Assembly (NCBI GenBank): GCA_030604405.1
Contig: JAUVVY010000015.1
Coordinates: 1 to 64,000, forward strand
Origin: a bacterium
GTDB lineage: Bacteria > Armatimonadota > Zipacnadia > Zipacnadales > UBA11051
Direction: 5' to 3'
DNA: 64,000 nucleotides
Shown here in pieces: positions 1 through 7,943 of this stretch. Numbering within the stretch: the first letter of the stretch is position 1; each line of letters begins with the position of its first letter. The notes below the pieces were generated by a model. It was not told the origin of the DNA, searched no databases, and saw nothing but the letters and a program-made list of their open reading frames with translations. The translations under genes and the position numbers were made by a program.

Positions 1-1016
1 CGGAGCGTTTTCCGCACGGGCTTGCCCCAATTGCGGAGGCCGCTCATGAACGGGGGATGAAATTCGTCCTCTGGTTCGAACCGGAGCGCGTGCGTCCCAC
101 CACTCGGGTCGCCACCGAGCACCCGGAGTTCCTGCTGCGCTCGCCAGAAAATGAAGACAACTGCCTGCTTAACCTCGGCTTGCCTGAGGCCCGCTCTTAC
201 ATCACCGAACTTGTTTCCAAGATGATCGCGCAGGTCGGAATAGACATCTACCGCCAGGACTTCAACATGAGCCCGGCGCCCTATTGGGAGGCTGCCGACA
301 GTCCCGACCGCGTTGGTATGAGCGAAATCCGCCATATTGAGGGCCTCTACGCTTTCTGGGATGAATTGCACCGGCGGCACCCACAACTTGTAATAGACAA
401 CTGTTCCAGCGGCGGCCGCAGGATTGACCTCGAAACCACCTCGCGCTCCTTCCCCTTATGGCGCAGCGATTTCTCCGACGTGGGTGGCCCTGCGCATGGC
501 TCGGGGCTGCAGATCGGCGACCAGTGCCAGACCGCCGGTCTTTCACGCTGGGTGCCACTGCATACCGCCGCCGTCTGGACTTACACGCCGTACGCCTTCC
601 GCAGCGCTATGTCGAGCGGCGTGGTGCCGTACGGGGACATCCTGCGGGAGGACTTTCCTGTCGCCGAGGCCAGGAAGGCCATTGAGGAGCTTAAGCGCCT
701 GCGCCCTTACTTCCTTGGCGATTTCTACCCTCTCTTGCCGCTAACGCTTGCCGCGCATGATTGGTGCGCGTACCAGTTTCATTGCCCTGATCTAGAGGCG
801 GGCTTTGCCGTTTTCCTGCGCCGTCACGACAGTCCCTTTCCGGTTATGCAGGCAGCCCTCAGGGGAATCAATGAGGACGCAACGTATCAGGCCGGCGTGG
901 CTTTTGCTTTCGACGAGCCAGAGATGCGAACCGTGGTTGGAGGCGAGCTTGCCAGGTTCGAGGTGACGGTACCGGACCGGCCGGGTTCTGCGCTGCTGGA
1001 ATATCGCCGACTATGA
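1..1016 (+). CDS. Alpha-galactosidase, GH36 family (5' end outside window)
   Basis: The frame is open from base 3 and continues into the GH36 catalytic barrel, so the start lies before the window. Visible motifs are WFEPERV, YRQDFN (the Asp is the expected nucleophile), DNCSSGGRRIDLE (the substrate-binding Cys-Ser-Gly-Gly-x-Arg loop) and LWRSDFSD (expected acid/base Asp). About 338 residues are present: the last half of the barrel and the short C-terminal beta domain. The family hydrolyses terminal alpha-galactosides such as melibiose or raffinose. There is no signal peptide to judge from, so location is unknown. It converges on a minus-strand sugar-related cluster, and a hairpin lies between them. 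Confidence 0.9.
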   Translation, partial: ERFPHGLAPIAEAAHERGMKFVLWFEPERVRPTTRVATEHPEFLLRSPENEDNCLLNLGLPEARSYITELVSKMIAQVGIDIYRQDFNMSPAPYWEAADSPDRVGMSEIRHIEGLYAFWDELHRRHPQLVIDNCSSGGRRIDLETTSRSFPLWRSDFSDVGGPAHGSGLQIGDQCQTAGLSRWVPLHTAAVWTYTPYAFRSAMSSGVVPYGDILREDFPVAEARKAIEELKRLRPYFLGDFYPLLPLTLAAHDWCAYQFHCPDLEAGFAVFLRRHDSPFPVMQAALRGINEDATYQAGVAFAFDEPEMRTVVGGELARFEVTVPDRPGSALLEYRRL

Positions 1017-1019
1017 TGG

Positions 1020-1047
1020 GGGGACTGTCCCTTCAGGGACTGTCCCC
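1020..1047. terminator. Hairpin between convergent genes
   Basis: GGGGAC (1020-1025) pairs with GTCCCC (1042-1047), and GTCCC (1027-1031) pairs with GGGAC (1036-1040) around a TTCA loop, with a single T-T mismatch between the two stems. It begins 3 bases after the GH36 stop and 23 bases before the stop of the convergent isomerase gene. A bidirectional terminator is likely, although there is no clear T-run. Confidence 0.5.
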
Positions 1048-1069
1048 TGGGTCCGTAGCCGAGGCTCCC

Positions 1070-1870
1070 CTAACCCCCGAGCAATTCCTTCATCAACTGG
1101 TACGCGGCGGCCATTGATGCGGCGCGCTCTTCTGTCGTCTCCCCCGGCGCGCGTTCCAGCGTATATGCGCCCCGGTAGCCCAGCTCCCACAGCTTCGGCA
1201 GCAGGAACTCGTAGTCCGTCTCGCCTTCGCCGATGAGCGGGAAATCCGGATTCCCCTTGCCGCCGCGGTGGTCCTTCAGATGCGTGTGCCCGATGAATGG
1301 CGCCACTTCTTCGATACGTTCTTCGGGCCGCGCGCCCTCGTAGTACAGGAAGTTCGCCGGGTCGTAGGCCAGCCGCACACGCTCGTGGTCAATGTCGGCC
1401 ATCGCCTGCAGGCAGGTATCCGCAGTGCCCGTGTAGCCGCCGTGGGTCTCCAGACAGATGGTGATGTCGAGACCATCAGCGACCTCGGCGCAGCGCCGTA
1501 TCCGCTCGACGAAGACCTCCGTGTCAGCGGCAATCTGCTCCGGCGACTTGTCCGCAAACCCGAAGCTGCCCGTGTCGAGCGTATGCACCCCGAACTTGGC
1601 AGCACCATGCAGCTTGGCCGTCAGCAACTCCTCCCCCTCATCGGCGAGCAGATCCACTCCGCCGTAGATCGCCACCAGTTCCATCCCCGCGGCGCTGACA
1701 TGCGACTGCACGTAGGCCACATCATCGTCGGACAGGTTCTCCAGCGGCAGGTCGAGGTAGCTCCTGCAGAAGCCGACGCCGGCGTACTCGAAACCTGCCG
1801 CGCCGGCGTTCGTGCAATACGCCTCGAAATCCTGCTCGGTGAAGTTGTAGATCGCAATAGCCGGCTCCAT
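1070..1870 (-). CDS. Sugar phosphate isomerase/epimerase (xylose isomerase-like TIM barrel)
   Basis: The protein has 266 residues, the usual size for the AP-endonuclease-2/xylose-isomerase-like TIM barrel family. Metal-ligand positions of the fold are visible: Glu in ICLETHGG, Asp in LAYDPANF, His in GHTHLKDH and Glu in YTLERAPG. These enzymes isomerise or epimerise sugars or inositols, often with Mn2+ or Co2+; the exact substrate cannot be read from sequence. The ATG has a GGGAG ribosome site. It is the last gene of a minus-strand run, 30 bases after the HAD gene, which suggests carbohydrate catabolism alongside the convergent galactosidase. Confidence 0.85.
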   Translation of the reverse strand: MEPAIAIYNFTEQDFEAYCTNAGAAGFEYAGVGFCRSYLDLPLENLSDDDVAYVQSHVSAAGMELVAIYGGVDLLADEGEELLTAKLHGAAKFGVHTLDTGSFGFADKSPEQIAADTEVFVERIRRCAEVADGLDITICLETHGGYTGTADTCLQAMADIDHERVRLAYDPANFLYYEGARPEERIEEVAPFIGHTHLKDHRGGKGNPDFPLIGEGETDYEFLLPKLWELGYRGAYTLERAPGETTEERAASMAAAYQLMKELLGG

Positions 1871-1900
1871 TTCTCAACTCCCGTGCTCTGTAATGGGCAA

Positions 1901-2593
1901 CTATGGCTTCATTTCCGCGCCAGCCACAGGATGCTCAACCATTTCCCGCAGCCGGTCAATACTCACTTCAGCGAGGCCATCCACGACCAGGTCGGCTGGT
2001 TGCAACTCGTCGGCGCCCACGGAGCTGGTCACCGCCACACAGGTCATGCCCGCTGCTCTGGCCGCAGCTACTCCGGCCGGGGCATCCTCAAACACAACAC
2101 AGCGTTCCGGCGCAATCTCCAGCCGCTCGGCCGTTATGAGGTAGATCTGTGGGTCGGGTTTCTTCCTGGTGACATCCTCGCCAGTGATCACAACATCGAA
2201 CCATTCCAGCTTCAGGCCTGTGCCCTCGATCACGGGGAACTGCTTGTCCTTGTTGCCGGAGGTGGCGATGGCGATCTTGCATTTGGAGTCTTCGCGGCCC
2301 GCCTGGACAAGTTCGGTCACACCGGGCATGGCCGGCAGTGGCTCATCGGCAAGCAGCTTGAAGAAGTTCTCCTTGCGACGCTCTACCGCCGCCCCCGTAT
2401 CAATGGTCAGGCCATACTTTTCGGCTACGCCCTCGACGTAGCGCTCGTCGCCTGTACCCACAAGCTCGCGGAAGTCTTCGGGGCTCACCTGTGTGGCGTA
2501 GAGCTCGGCGAACATCATCACACTGGCCCGCGCGTTGAGCACCTCGGTATCGGCCACTACTCCATCCACACCGAATATCATTGCCCAGTCCAT
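1901..2593 (-). CDS. HAD hydrolase of the beta-phosphoglucomutase type, catalytic Asp missing
   Basis: The 230-residue protein has the layout of subfamily IA HAD proteins: motif I at the start, a helical cap, motif II near IAIATSGNKDK, motif III Lys in DVTRKKPDPQIY and motif IV in CVVFEDAPAGVAAARAAG. The closest groups are beta-phosphoglucomutase and small sugar-phosphate phosphatases. Motif I reads IFGVDGVVADT where the family has F-D-x-D-G: the nucleophilic Asp is Gly (codon GGT), while the second Asp is kept. As written, the protein should not form the phospho-aspartate intermediate. It may be a pseudoenzyme or a binding protein, or the base may be a sequence error. It starts 18 bases after the previous gene of the operon. 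Confidence 0.85.
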   Translation of the reverse strand: MDWAMIFGVDGVVADTEVLNARASVMMFAELYATQVSPEDFRELVGTGDERYVEGVAEKYGLTIDTGAAVERRKENFFKLLADEPLPAMPGVTELVQAGREDSKCKIAIATSGNKDKQFPVIEGTGLKLEWFDVVITGEDVTRKKPDPQIYLITAERLEIAPERCVVFEDAPAGVAAARAAGMTCVAVTSSVGADELQPADLVVDGLAEVSIDRLREMVEHPVAGAEMKP

Positions 2594-2611
2594 TGTTATC
2601 CCATCGTCAAT

Positions 2612-3085
2612 CTATTGGTCGGTTTCTTGGGCCAGCAGGATTTCCGGCACCTCTTCGCCGGCCTCGGTCATACGTTGCTTCAGTGTTTCGCACAACTCCG
2701 CGCGCACCTCGGCGATGGCTTGAGGGGTGTCGCGGTCCGTCACCGTGCCCACGCAATGGCCGCCGGTGACGATGCCGTTCTCGATGACGAAGGGGAATTC
2801 CCAGATGCCGGTGGGCAGGCCAGTGGCACCGAAGCTGGTCATGATGCCGCCGTCGAAACCCTCGTGGCCATATTCCGGTCGCTGCTTGGAGGGCTTCTGC
2901 TTGCTTTTGTGCGAATCGTCCTTTACCGGAAAAGTGCGCCCATCGGGGTGGGTACCAGATACCGTATAATCCCTGATGTGGCGGCACTTCTCCTGCTTTC
3001 TCAACTCACTTTTTCGAGCACCTACGCATAATTTGCGTCCTAGAACGCGGGCTATGCGGGGGCCGAGTAGTCGTTGTTCGACCAC
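2612..3085 (-). CDS. Hypothetical protein, start unresolved
   Basis: Not recognised. The longest reading (GTG at 3085) gives 157 residues; a TTG at 3004 or the internal Met in GGIMTSFGATG are alternatives, and none has a strong ribosome site. The part from about residue 45 reads like real protein (HPDGRTFPVKDD, GIWEFPFVIENG, and a helical tail AIAEVRAELCETLKQRM), while the first 27 residues are basic and may be untranslated. There is no signal peptide or membrane segment. It lies between the DeoR-like gene and the HAD gene on the same strand, 18 bases from the latter, so it is probably co-transcribed. Confidence 0.5.
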   Translation of the reverse strand: MVEQRLLGPRIARVLGRKLCVGARKSELRKQEKCRHIRDYTVSGTHPDGRTFPVKDDSHKSKQKPSKQRPEYGHEGFDGGIMTSFGATGLPTGIWEFPFVIENGIVTGGHCVGTVTDRDTPQAIAEVRAELCETLKQRMTEAGEEVPEILLAQETDQ

Positions 3086-3139
3086 CTCCCCACCACGTTT
3101 CTGGACCGCCGTTCACACCACGTTCGGGTCGGATGCCTC

Positions 3140-3943
3140 CTACGAGGCTTCCGGCGATGTTTCGGCGTCCAGAGCCACCACCTTATCCACCTTGATGCCG
3201 GCCTCCTGCATCTTCTTGATCTGGCTCTCGAACTCTCTGGCTCTCTCGGGATCATCATCATAGACCTGGCGCGGCGGATCAGACGTCACCACAATCGCTT
3301 GTTTTGCGTTCACGTGGAGTTGCTCAACTGGCCCAAACGAATGAGCGTCTCGCTTCCCGATCTTGGTCCAGTCGGTTGCGATCAGCCGGATATCGGCTGG
3401 TTTGGTCCACAGCAGCCTCTTGACAGCCGACTCCTCGGAGCCATGGCAGAACACGCCCTCCTCGCACCTCAGCCCGCTCGTCCCTATGATGATCACGTTA
3501 GGAATGAACTCCTTCATACTCAACATTGCGCCCTCGCCCAGAAGTGATTCATAAACGTCCACATATCGTCCGCCACTGATCAGAAGCTCGTTACCCCTGT
3601 TTGGTGGATCTTCTTCCGCTGAAGCGCGTTCTTCAACGAGTTCCCTCGCTCTCGTATATGCGGCGTACGCACCCATGTTGTTCGTGAGCACGGAAAGGAA
3701 CCGTCTCCGAGCGAACATCTCCTCCGCGATCATCTCCGCAGTGCTCCCTGCATCGAGCAGAACTGCGTCGAAGTCCTCCACGTATGTGGAAGCAACGTGG
3801 ACCGCTATCTGTCGCTTCGGCGTGTACTGGTCAAGCATCTTCGTCCGGATATAGAGCCCCCTGGGCATGACGACTTCCCGCGCTCGATCGGGTGCAGATT
3901 CGTTTCCCTCGTCGTCTGGATACTCCACGGTGCGATCTGACAT
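3140..3943 (-). CDS. DeoR-type sugar-sensor domain protein without HTH
   Basis: The 267 residues match the C-terminal effector domain of DeoR-family regulators almost end to end: KRQIAVHVAS, LLDAGSTAEMIAEEM (the D-x-G-[ST]-T phosphate loop), VLTNNMGAY, LISGGRY, LLGEGAM, NVIIIGTSGL, and IATDWTKIGK in place of the usual D-x-S-K-x-G. This fold binds sugar phosphates or related ligands. The N-terminal winged-helix DNA-binding domain is absent; instead there are about 40 acidic, probably disordered residues. It is therefore unlikely to act as a repressor alone. The ATG lies 3 bases after the SIR2 stop, and its AAGGAGG ribosome site is inside the SIR2 coding end, so translation is probably coupled. 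It may be a ligand sensor for the SIR2 partner, or part of the sugar cluster downstream. Confidence 0.7.
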   Translation of the reverse strand: MSDRTVEYPDDEGNESAPDRAREVVMPRGLYIRTKMLDQYTPKRQIAVHVASTYVEDFDAVLLDAGSTAEMIAEEMFARRRFLSVLTNNMGAYAAYTRARELVEERASAEEDPPNRGNELLISGGRYVDVYESLLGEGAMLSMKEFIPNVIIIGTSGLRCEEGVFCHGSEESAVKRLLWTKPADIRLIATDWTKIGKRDAHSFGPVEQLHVNAKQAIVVTSDPPRQVYDDDPERAREFESQIKKMQEAGIKVDKVVALDAETSPEAS

Positions 3944-3946
3944 TGT

Positions 3947-5068
3947 TCAGCCTCCTTGCGTCAGAGCTTCGACAATAGCTTGTACCAATCTGTCGTGGCC
4001 GTCGCCGGGCCTCCAGTCGACTTGTTTGGGCCGCAATTGGGGCGCAACCTGGACCGGCGCCTCACGTAGTGTCCGGCGTATGCGGTGGATCGCGGATGGC
4101 TCCGTGAGAAATGGGTCTACATAATAAATCGGCAACGGTGTGGCGCGCACGGAGAACGCGTGGTTGATGACCCTAAGCACTTCAAGGTCTCGGAAGCCGT
4201 ACCCCCACACCAATAAGACCCTGGCGGTCGCCAAATGGGCCGAGAATTCCTCGAAAGCCGAGGCGAAGGCAGGTTTCGCTCCTACATTCTCAGATGAGAC
4301 TAGCTTGATGCACATTCTGTTCAGGTACTCATCGTCCGCGACGTCCAAGTGCTCGCCCGAGCCGTACACTTCCTCTGTGGAGAAGGGCGTACCCTCATCG
4401 GTGAACCAGCCGACACATCCATGAAGGCGATGGACGTATACTGAAGGCAGCCTCGAGTCCGCCAAACCCGGACTGGCAGGATGCCACTGTTCGCTGAAAT
4501 GGCCGGTGGTGTTGTTGATGTGCGTGAAGAATTGGATGGTCCGGCAATTGGAGGCAAGCACCTGGTACGAGCAGTCATAGTTGGTTGTGTAGATATCGAG
4601 ATGACCATCATTGATGCCACACAACTCCTCGAGTAATCGGACCACTGTCTTCAGTTCCACACTCCTGGGGTCGATGCTCTGAGGCCCGTATTCTCTTACG
4701 AGCACACGGTAGCATTCAGTGAGCGCTTCGTTCCACTTGTGCTCAACGACTCCCGTCACTACGTCAGCAGGCATTGATCCAAGTTCGCACGCAAAGGTAC
4801 TATCCGTGCGTAGCAGGACTGCCGTCTCGACGTAGTACTTGAGTTGCGCGATCACCTCCTCAAACACAGCTGGTGCGAAGCGGGCTGAATTGGCCTCAAC
4901 GGCATTGCGAGTGCGCCGGATTCTGTCCGCCACGTCAGAGTCGGGGCCGACGTGGGCCTGCTGGAGTAGGTCAGCGAGCGCTGGAAGTCCCAAGTAAGCT
5001 GAGGCGCCTGCCCCAGCCAAGAGCATGACATCGTCACATGGTGCAGAGCGATGGACACTGGTGCTCAT
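3947..5068 (-). CDS. SIR2-like NAD-binding protein, candidate defence effector
   Basis: The 373-residue protein has the markers of the SIR2-like (SIR2_2) group: LLAGAGASAYLGLP near the N-terminus (NAD loop), IYTTNYD, VHRLHGCVGW (conserved His) and VLLVWGYGFRDLEV (the G-Y-S-x-x-D position). Proteins of this type are mostly NAD hydrolases in anti-phage systems rather than deacylases; that is family knowledge, not shown here. I chose ATG 5068 (MSTSVHRSAP) because a GGAAAGG sequence lies at a suitable distance; an upstream start at 5161 adds 31 basic residues. It directly precedes and is coupled to the HTH-less DeoR-type protein. By eye both genes are less GC-rich than their neighbours, which fits acquisition. 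Confidence 0.75.
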   Translation of the reverse strand: MSTSVHRSAPCDDVMLLAGAGASAYLGLPALADLLQQAHVGPDSDVADRIRRTRNAVEANSARFAPAVFEEVIAQLKYYVETAVLLRTDSTFACELGSMPADVVTGVVEHKWNEALTECYRVLVREYGPQSIDPRSVELKTVVRLLEELCGINDGHLDIYTTNYDCSYQVLASNCRTIQFFTHINNTTGHFSEQWHPASPGLADSRLPSVYVHRLHGCVGWFTDEGTPFSTEEVYGSGEHLDVADDEYLNRMCIKLVSSENVGAKPAFASAFEEFSAHLATARVLLVWGYGFRDLEVLRVINHAFSVRATPLPIYYVDPFLTEPSAIHRIRRTLREAPVQVAPQLRPKQVDWRPGDGHDRLVQAIVEALTQGG

Positions 5069-5171
5069 CTTCCTTCGGGACCACCTTTCCAGACAACCTG
5101 CACTCATTCTGGTGAGACCGTTGCGAAACGGCCTTGTTGCCTGTGAGAAATTATGTTGCACGAATTTCTCT

Positions 5172-5402
5172 TCATACTTTTCGACGCGGTTGTTCGCTTT
5201 TCCTTCTTTTTGACCCTATCACGAGATAATTTGCTGCACTTCGTTCAGAGCATTTGCCGAGTTGTCGCTGCCATCTTTCCGATACTGTGCTTGGGACAAG
5301 CGCTCTGTGCAAGTTGTGTCCGTCATCCGCCGGCAGCGCACGAACCTGCGCCAACTGCCACGCGGAGAAGTGTTCACCCAGCCGTTTTCCAGCCGCGACC
5401 AA
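5172..5402 (-). CDS. Possible small ORF upstream of the SIR2 gene
   Basis: A 76-codon frame opens at a TTG preceded by GAGGGGG at 6-8 bases and ends about 100 bases before the SIR2 start on the same strand. The product would be basic at its end (IGSKRRKSEQPRRKV) with no domain that I recognise. It is reported only because the position and ribosome site are suggestive. The 5069-5477 gap otherwise holds only the 6S promoter at its right edge and AT-rich sequence near 5180-5240 that could hold the promoter of the minus-strand cluster. Confidence 0.2.
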   Translation of the reverse strand: MVAAGKRLGEHFSAWQLAQVRALPADDGHNLHRALVPSTVSERWQRQLGKCSERSAANYLVIGSKRRKSEQPRRKV

Positions 5403-5477
5403 TTCTTTCCCCCTCAACGCACCGGCAACCTGCCTGTGGATTTGCTCGGGCGGCTTGAGCTACACGCGTGAGTGTGC

Positions 5478-5506
5478 TTGCTCAGGCAGCGCGCCTGTGC
5501 TACAAT
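5478..5506 (+). promoter_or_regulatory. Sigma70-type promoter of the 6S RNA
   Basis: TTGCTC (5478-5483), a 17-base spacer and TACAAT (5501-5506). The predicted start, about 5512-5514, coincides with the first paired base of the 6S RNA closing stem. This fixes the RNA on the plus strand. Confidence 0.7.
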
Positions 5507-5511
5507 AGTTG

Positions 5512-5700
5512 CGTGAGAAGCCCTGCGTTGTGCGTGACGTCTTAGTTGTTTCGAGCCAACACCCAAATTGAGGGAGCCCGGACTCCGCCGACGGCGCGAC
5601 GGCCTGCATAGCCAGGCGAACGTAAAGCCGGCGGGAGGGCACCCACTTATGTTATGGGTTCGAAAACTCCGAGACGCACGGCTCCAGCGGGGCTCTCACA
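5512..5700 (+). ncRNA. ssrS: 6S RNA (regulator of RNA polymerase)
   Basis: A region of about 190 bases folds into one long rod whose ends pair: GAGA (5515-5518) with TCTC (5694-5697), GTGCGT (5530-5535) with ACGCAC (5674-5679), and TTCGAGCC (5550-5557) with GGTTCGAA (5657-5664, one G-U). The interrupted stems and central open region are the shape of 6S RNA, which mimics an open promoter and binds the holoenzyme with the primary sigma factor. Its position just upstream of rarA is known in Bacillus and other bacteria. The 3' end is estimated. Its expected partner, RpoD, is unusual in this genome (61601-63673). Confidence 0.72.
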
Positions 5701-5751
5701 TTCTTGGCACGCCGGCGATCCGCCCTGCTGAGGGCCGGCCGGGAGTGGGCA

Positions 5752-7116
5752 ATGAGCGATACACCGCAAACAGGCGGCCTTTTCGCACAGGCCAGCGAGG
5801 CTGCGGCGCCCCTGGCGGCCCGGATGCGGCCCTGCTGCTTCGATGAGATGGTCGGCCAGGCGCATCTTATCGGCCAAGGCGCCATGCTGCGGGAAGCCAT
5901 CGAGCAGGACCGTCTGCCCTCGATATTGCTCTGCGGCCCCGCCGGCACCGGCAAAAGCACTCTCGCCCGCATCATCGCCGCTGCCAGCAAAAAGATTTTC
6001 GTCCAGATGTCGGCTGTCAACTCCGGCGTATCCGACATCCGCAGAGTTGCAAAAGAGGCAGCGGATAGCCGGCACTTCCACGACCGGCAGACCATACTCT
6101 TTATTGACGAAATCCATCGCCTGGCCAAGAACCAGCAGGACGCCCTGCTGCCGTGTGTGGAGACCGGTGTCTTCACTCTAATTGGCGCTACCACCGAGAA
6201 CCCGTATTACACCATCATCTCCCCGCTGCGCTCTCGCTGCCAGCTTTATGCGCTCGAGCCGCTCAAGCCCGAGGAGGTGGAGGTCCTGGTAAGGCGCGCG
6301 TTGGATGATTCCGACCGCGGGCTCGGCGAATTGGATGCCGGCATTTCCCAAGAGGCAATGGAGCACCTTATTATGGCCGGCAGGGGAGATGCGCGCACGG
6401 CATTGAATGCCCTGGAACTGGCAGCGCACACCCAGATATCCAGGGGTGAGAAGCAGATTGAACTTGCGCAGATCGAGGAAGCTTTGCAGCAGCCGGTGCT
6501 GAAGTACGATCGTGCCGGGGACGAGCACTATGACACCATCTCCGCCTTCATCAAGAGCATGCGCGGCTCCGATCCCGATGCGACGATCTACTGGCTGGCG
6601 AAGATGCTGGAGGCTGGAGAGGATCCAGAATTCATCGCCCGCCGCATCATTATTCAGGCCGCCGAGGACATCGGCCTGGCCGACCCGACCGCTCTACGCG
6701 TTGCGGTAGTCGCTGCCGATGCTGTAAAATATGTAGGGATGCCAGAGGCACAACTGGTGCTGGCGATGGCGGCACTGCATCTGGCCGTTGCGCCCAAGAG
6801 CAACTCTGCGTACGAGGCGATTAGCCAGGCACGCGCAGATGTCCGCGAACACGGGGCTGCCCGGGTGCCCGGACACGTGGCCGGAGGCCCCCGAGTGGAC
6901 AGCGAGGACAAGGAGTACTTGTACCCGCACAGCTATCCCGGAGGCTGGGTGCGGCAAAGCTATCTGCCCGAAGCACTGCAAGGCAAGAGTTATTATCACC
7001 CGAAGGACAATCCCAGGGAACAACGCATAGCACAACATCTCAGGCAGTTGTGGGGACCCGACGAAAAACCAGACGCACAGCAAAGTGACGGGCGCCCTGG
7101 CGAGGATGGCGAATGA
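5752..7116 (+). CDS. rarA: Replication-associated recombination protein A (AAA+ ATPase)
   Basis: The 454-residue product is a RarA/MgsA clamp-loader-like ATPase acting at stalled replication forks. Visible are Walker A GPAGTGKST (about residues 62-70), Walker B ILFIDEIHRL, sensor-1 region IGATTENP, and the C-terminal RarA domains with RRIIIQAAEDIGLADP and NSAYEAISQA. I chose ATG 5752 (MSDTPQTGG), with GGGAG upstream, because it removes a basic extension encoded inside the 6S region. The 3' end overlaps the STAS gene by 4 bases (ATGA), so the general-stress regulator genes are co-expressed with it. Confidence 0.95.
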   Translation: MSDTPQTGGLFAQASEAAAPLAARMRPCCFDEMVGQAHLIGQGAMLREAIEQDRLPSILLCGPAGTGKSTLARIIAAASKKIFVQMSAVNSGVSDIRRVAKEAADSRHFHDRQTILFIDEIHRLAKNQQDALLPCVETGVFTLIGATTENPYYTIISPLRSRCQLYALEPLKPEEVEVLVRRALDDSDRGLGELDAGISQEAMEHLIMAGRGDARTALNALELAAHTQISRGEKQIELAQIEEALQQPVLKYDRAGDEHYDTISAFIKSMRGSDPDATIYWLAKMLEAGEDPEFIARRIIIQAAEDIGLADPTALRVAVVAADAVKYVGMPEAQLVLAMAALHLAVAPKSNSAYEAISQARADVREHGAARVPGHVAGGPRVDSEDKEYLYPHSYPGGWVRQSYLPEALQGKSYYHPKDNPREQRIAQHLRQLWGPDEKPDAQQSDGRPGEDGE

Positions 7117-7508
7117 TGAAAGCTGAACTGACGGTGTGCGATGAAGTGGTAGCTCTCGTTGTCAGCGGTGAGCTGGACGCATATACATCACCAGAGGTGC
7201 GCGACAGGCTGGCCGAAGCCCTTGAGCAGGACGCGCGCTGGGTGCTGGTGGACCTGACGCAAACGGAGTTTATTGACAGCTTCTTCTTGGGCATCCTCAT
7301 GGGCGCCGGCAAACGCGCTGGGGAAAAGGACGGCGATATCACCGTCGTCTGCCACCGCGATCATCTGCTTATCACCTTTCACCGTTCGGGCACTACGGAA
7401 CTGTTGAATGTGGTGCCGACGAGGGAGCAGGCCGAGGAGCTTATCGTAGGCTGGAAGAGCGCCAGCGAGGATGTCGGTGCAAGATGCCAGGAGGAAGAAA
7501 ACTCATGA
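7113..7508 (+). CDS. STAS-domain anti-sigma factor antagonist (SpoIIAA/RsbV type)
   Basis: The 131-residue STAS protein has LVVSGELDAYTSPEVRDRL and WVLVDLTQTEFIDSFFLGIL. In partner switching, the dephosphorylated antagonist binds the anti-sigma kinase and frees the sigma factor. The phosphorylation region normally reads D-S-[ST]-G; here it is D-S-F-F, so one candidate Ser remains but the next two positions are replaced. A 20-residue acidic tail follows the domain. It overlaps rarA by 4 bases and the kinase gene by 4 bases, which indicates tight translational coupling. Confidence 0.85.
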   Translation: MMKAELTVCDEVVALVVSGELDAYTSPEVRDRLAEALEQDARWVLVDLTQTEFIDSFFLGILMGAGKRAGEKDGDITVVCHRDHLLITFHRSGTTELLNVVPTREQAEELIVGWKSASEDVGARCQEEENS

Positions 7509-7936
7509 GCGCCCAGGGCGATCGCATCACTCTGTCCATACCCGTCAATGCTAAGTTCATCGCGGCGGCGCGGTTGCTCACAGCCGGGCTCGCCGCTCGG
7601 GCCAACCTCACCGTCGAGGCTGTCGAGGACCTCAAAATAGCCGTCTCTGAAGCCTGCACCAACGTGACCGAGCATGCTTTTGCCAACGAGGCAGAGGCGC
7701 GCAACAAGACCATACAGCTTACCTTCCATGTCGCCGACGGGGAACTGACCGTCGAAGTGGAAGACGAGGGCCGCGGCTTTGACCCCAAGCATCTGCCAGA
7801 CATGAAGAACAAGCCGCTGGACAATGATACCGGCATCGGAGTGTACTTGATCCAGGAGATGATGGATGAGGTCAAAATTGAGAGCGCCCCTGGCAGCGGA
7901 ACGAAAATAATCATGACCAAGCGCTGCGCGAGGTGA
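7505..7936 (+). CDS. Anti-sigma factor serine kinase (SpoIIAB/RsbW type)
   Basis: The 144-residue HATPase_c protein has the GHKL boxes: N box EACTNVTEHAF, G1 VEDEGRGFDP and G2 GIGVYLIQEMMDEV. The family sequesters a SigB/SigF sigma factor and phosphorylates the STAS antagonist. ATG 7505 overlaps the STAS stop and follows an AGGAGG site, preferable to the upstream in-frame start at 7484. The sigma gene starts 7 bases after its stop. No phosphatase or stressosome genes are visible nearby, so the input signal is unknown. Confidence 0.9.
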   Translation: MSAQGDRITLSIPVNAKFIAAARLLTAGLAARANLTVEAVEDLKIAVSEACTNVTEHAFANEAEARNKTIQLTFHVADGELTVEVEDEGRGFDPKHLPDMKNKPLDNDTGIGVYLIQEMMDEVKIESAPGSGTKIIMTKRCAR

Positions 7937-7943
7937 ACATTTG

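Noticed and set aside
1268-3031. 587-codon plus-strand open frame
   Set aside because: It lies antisense to three genes with recognisable families and has a typical high-GC shadow composition (His/Arg/Leu/Gly-rich).
3140-3943. DeoR transcriptional regulator
   Set aside because: The N-terminal winged HTH is absent and no upstream start restores it, because the SIR2 gene ends 3 bases before the start.
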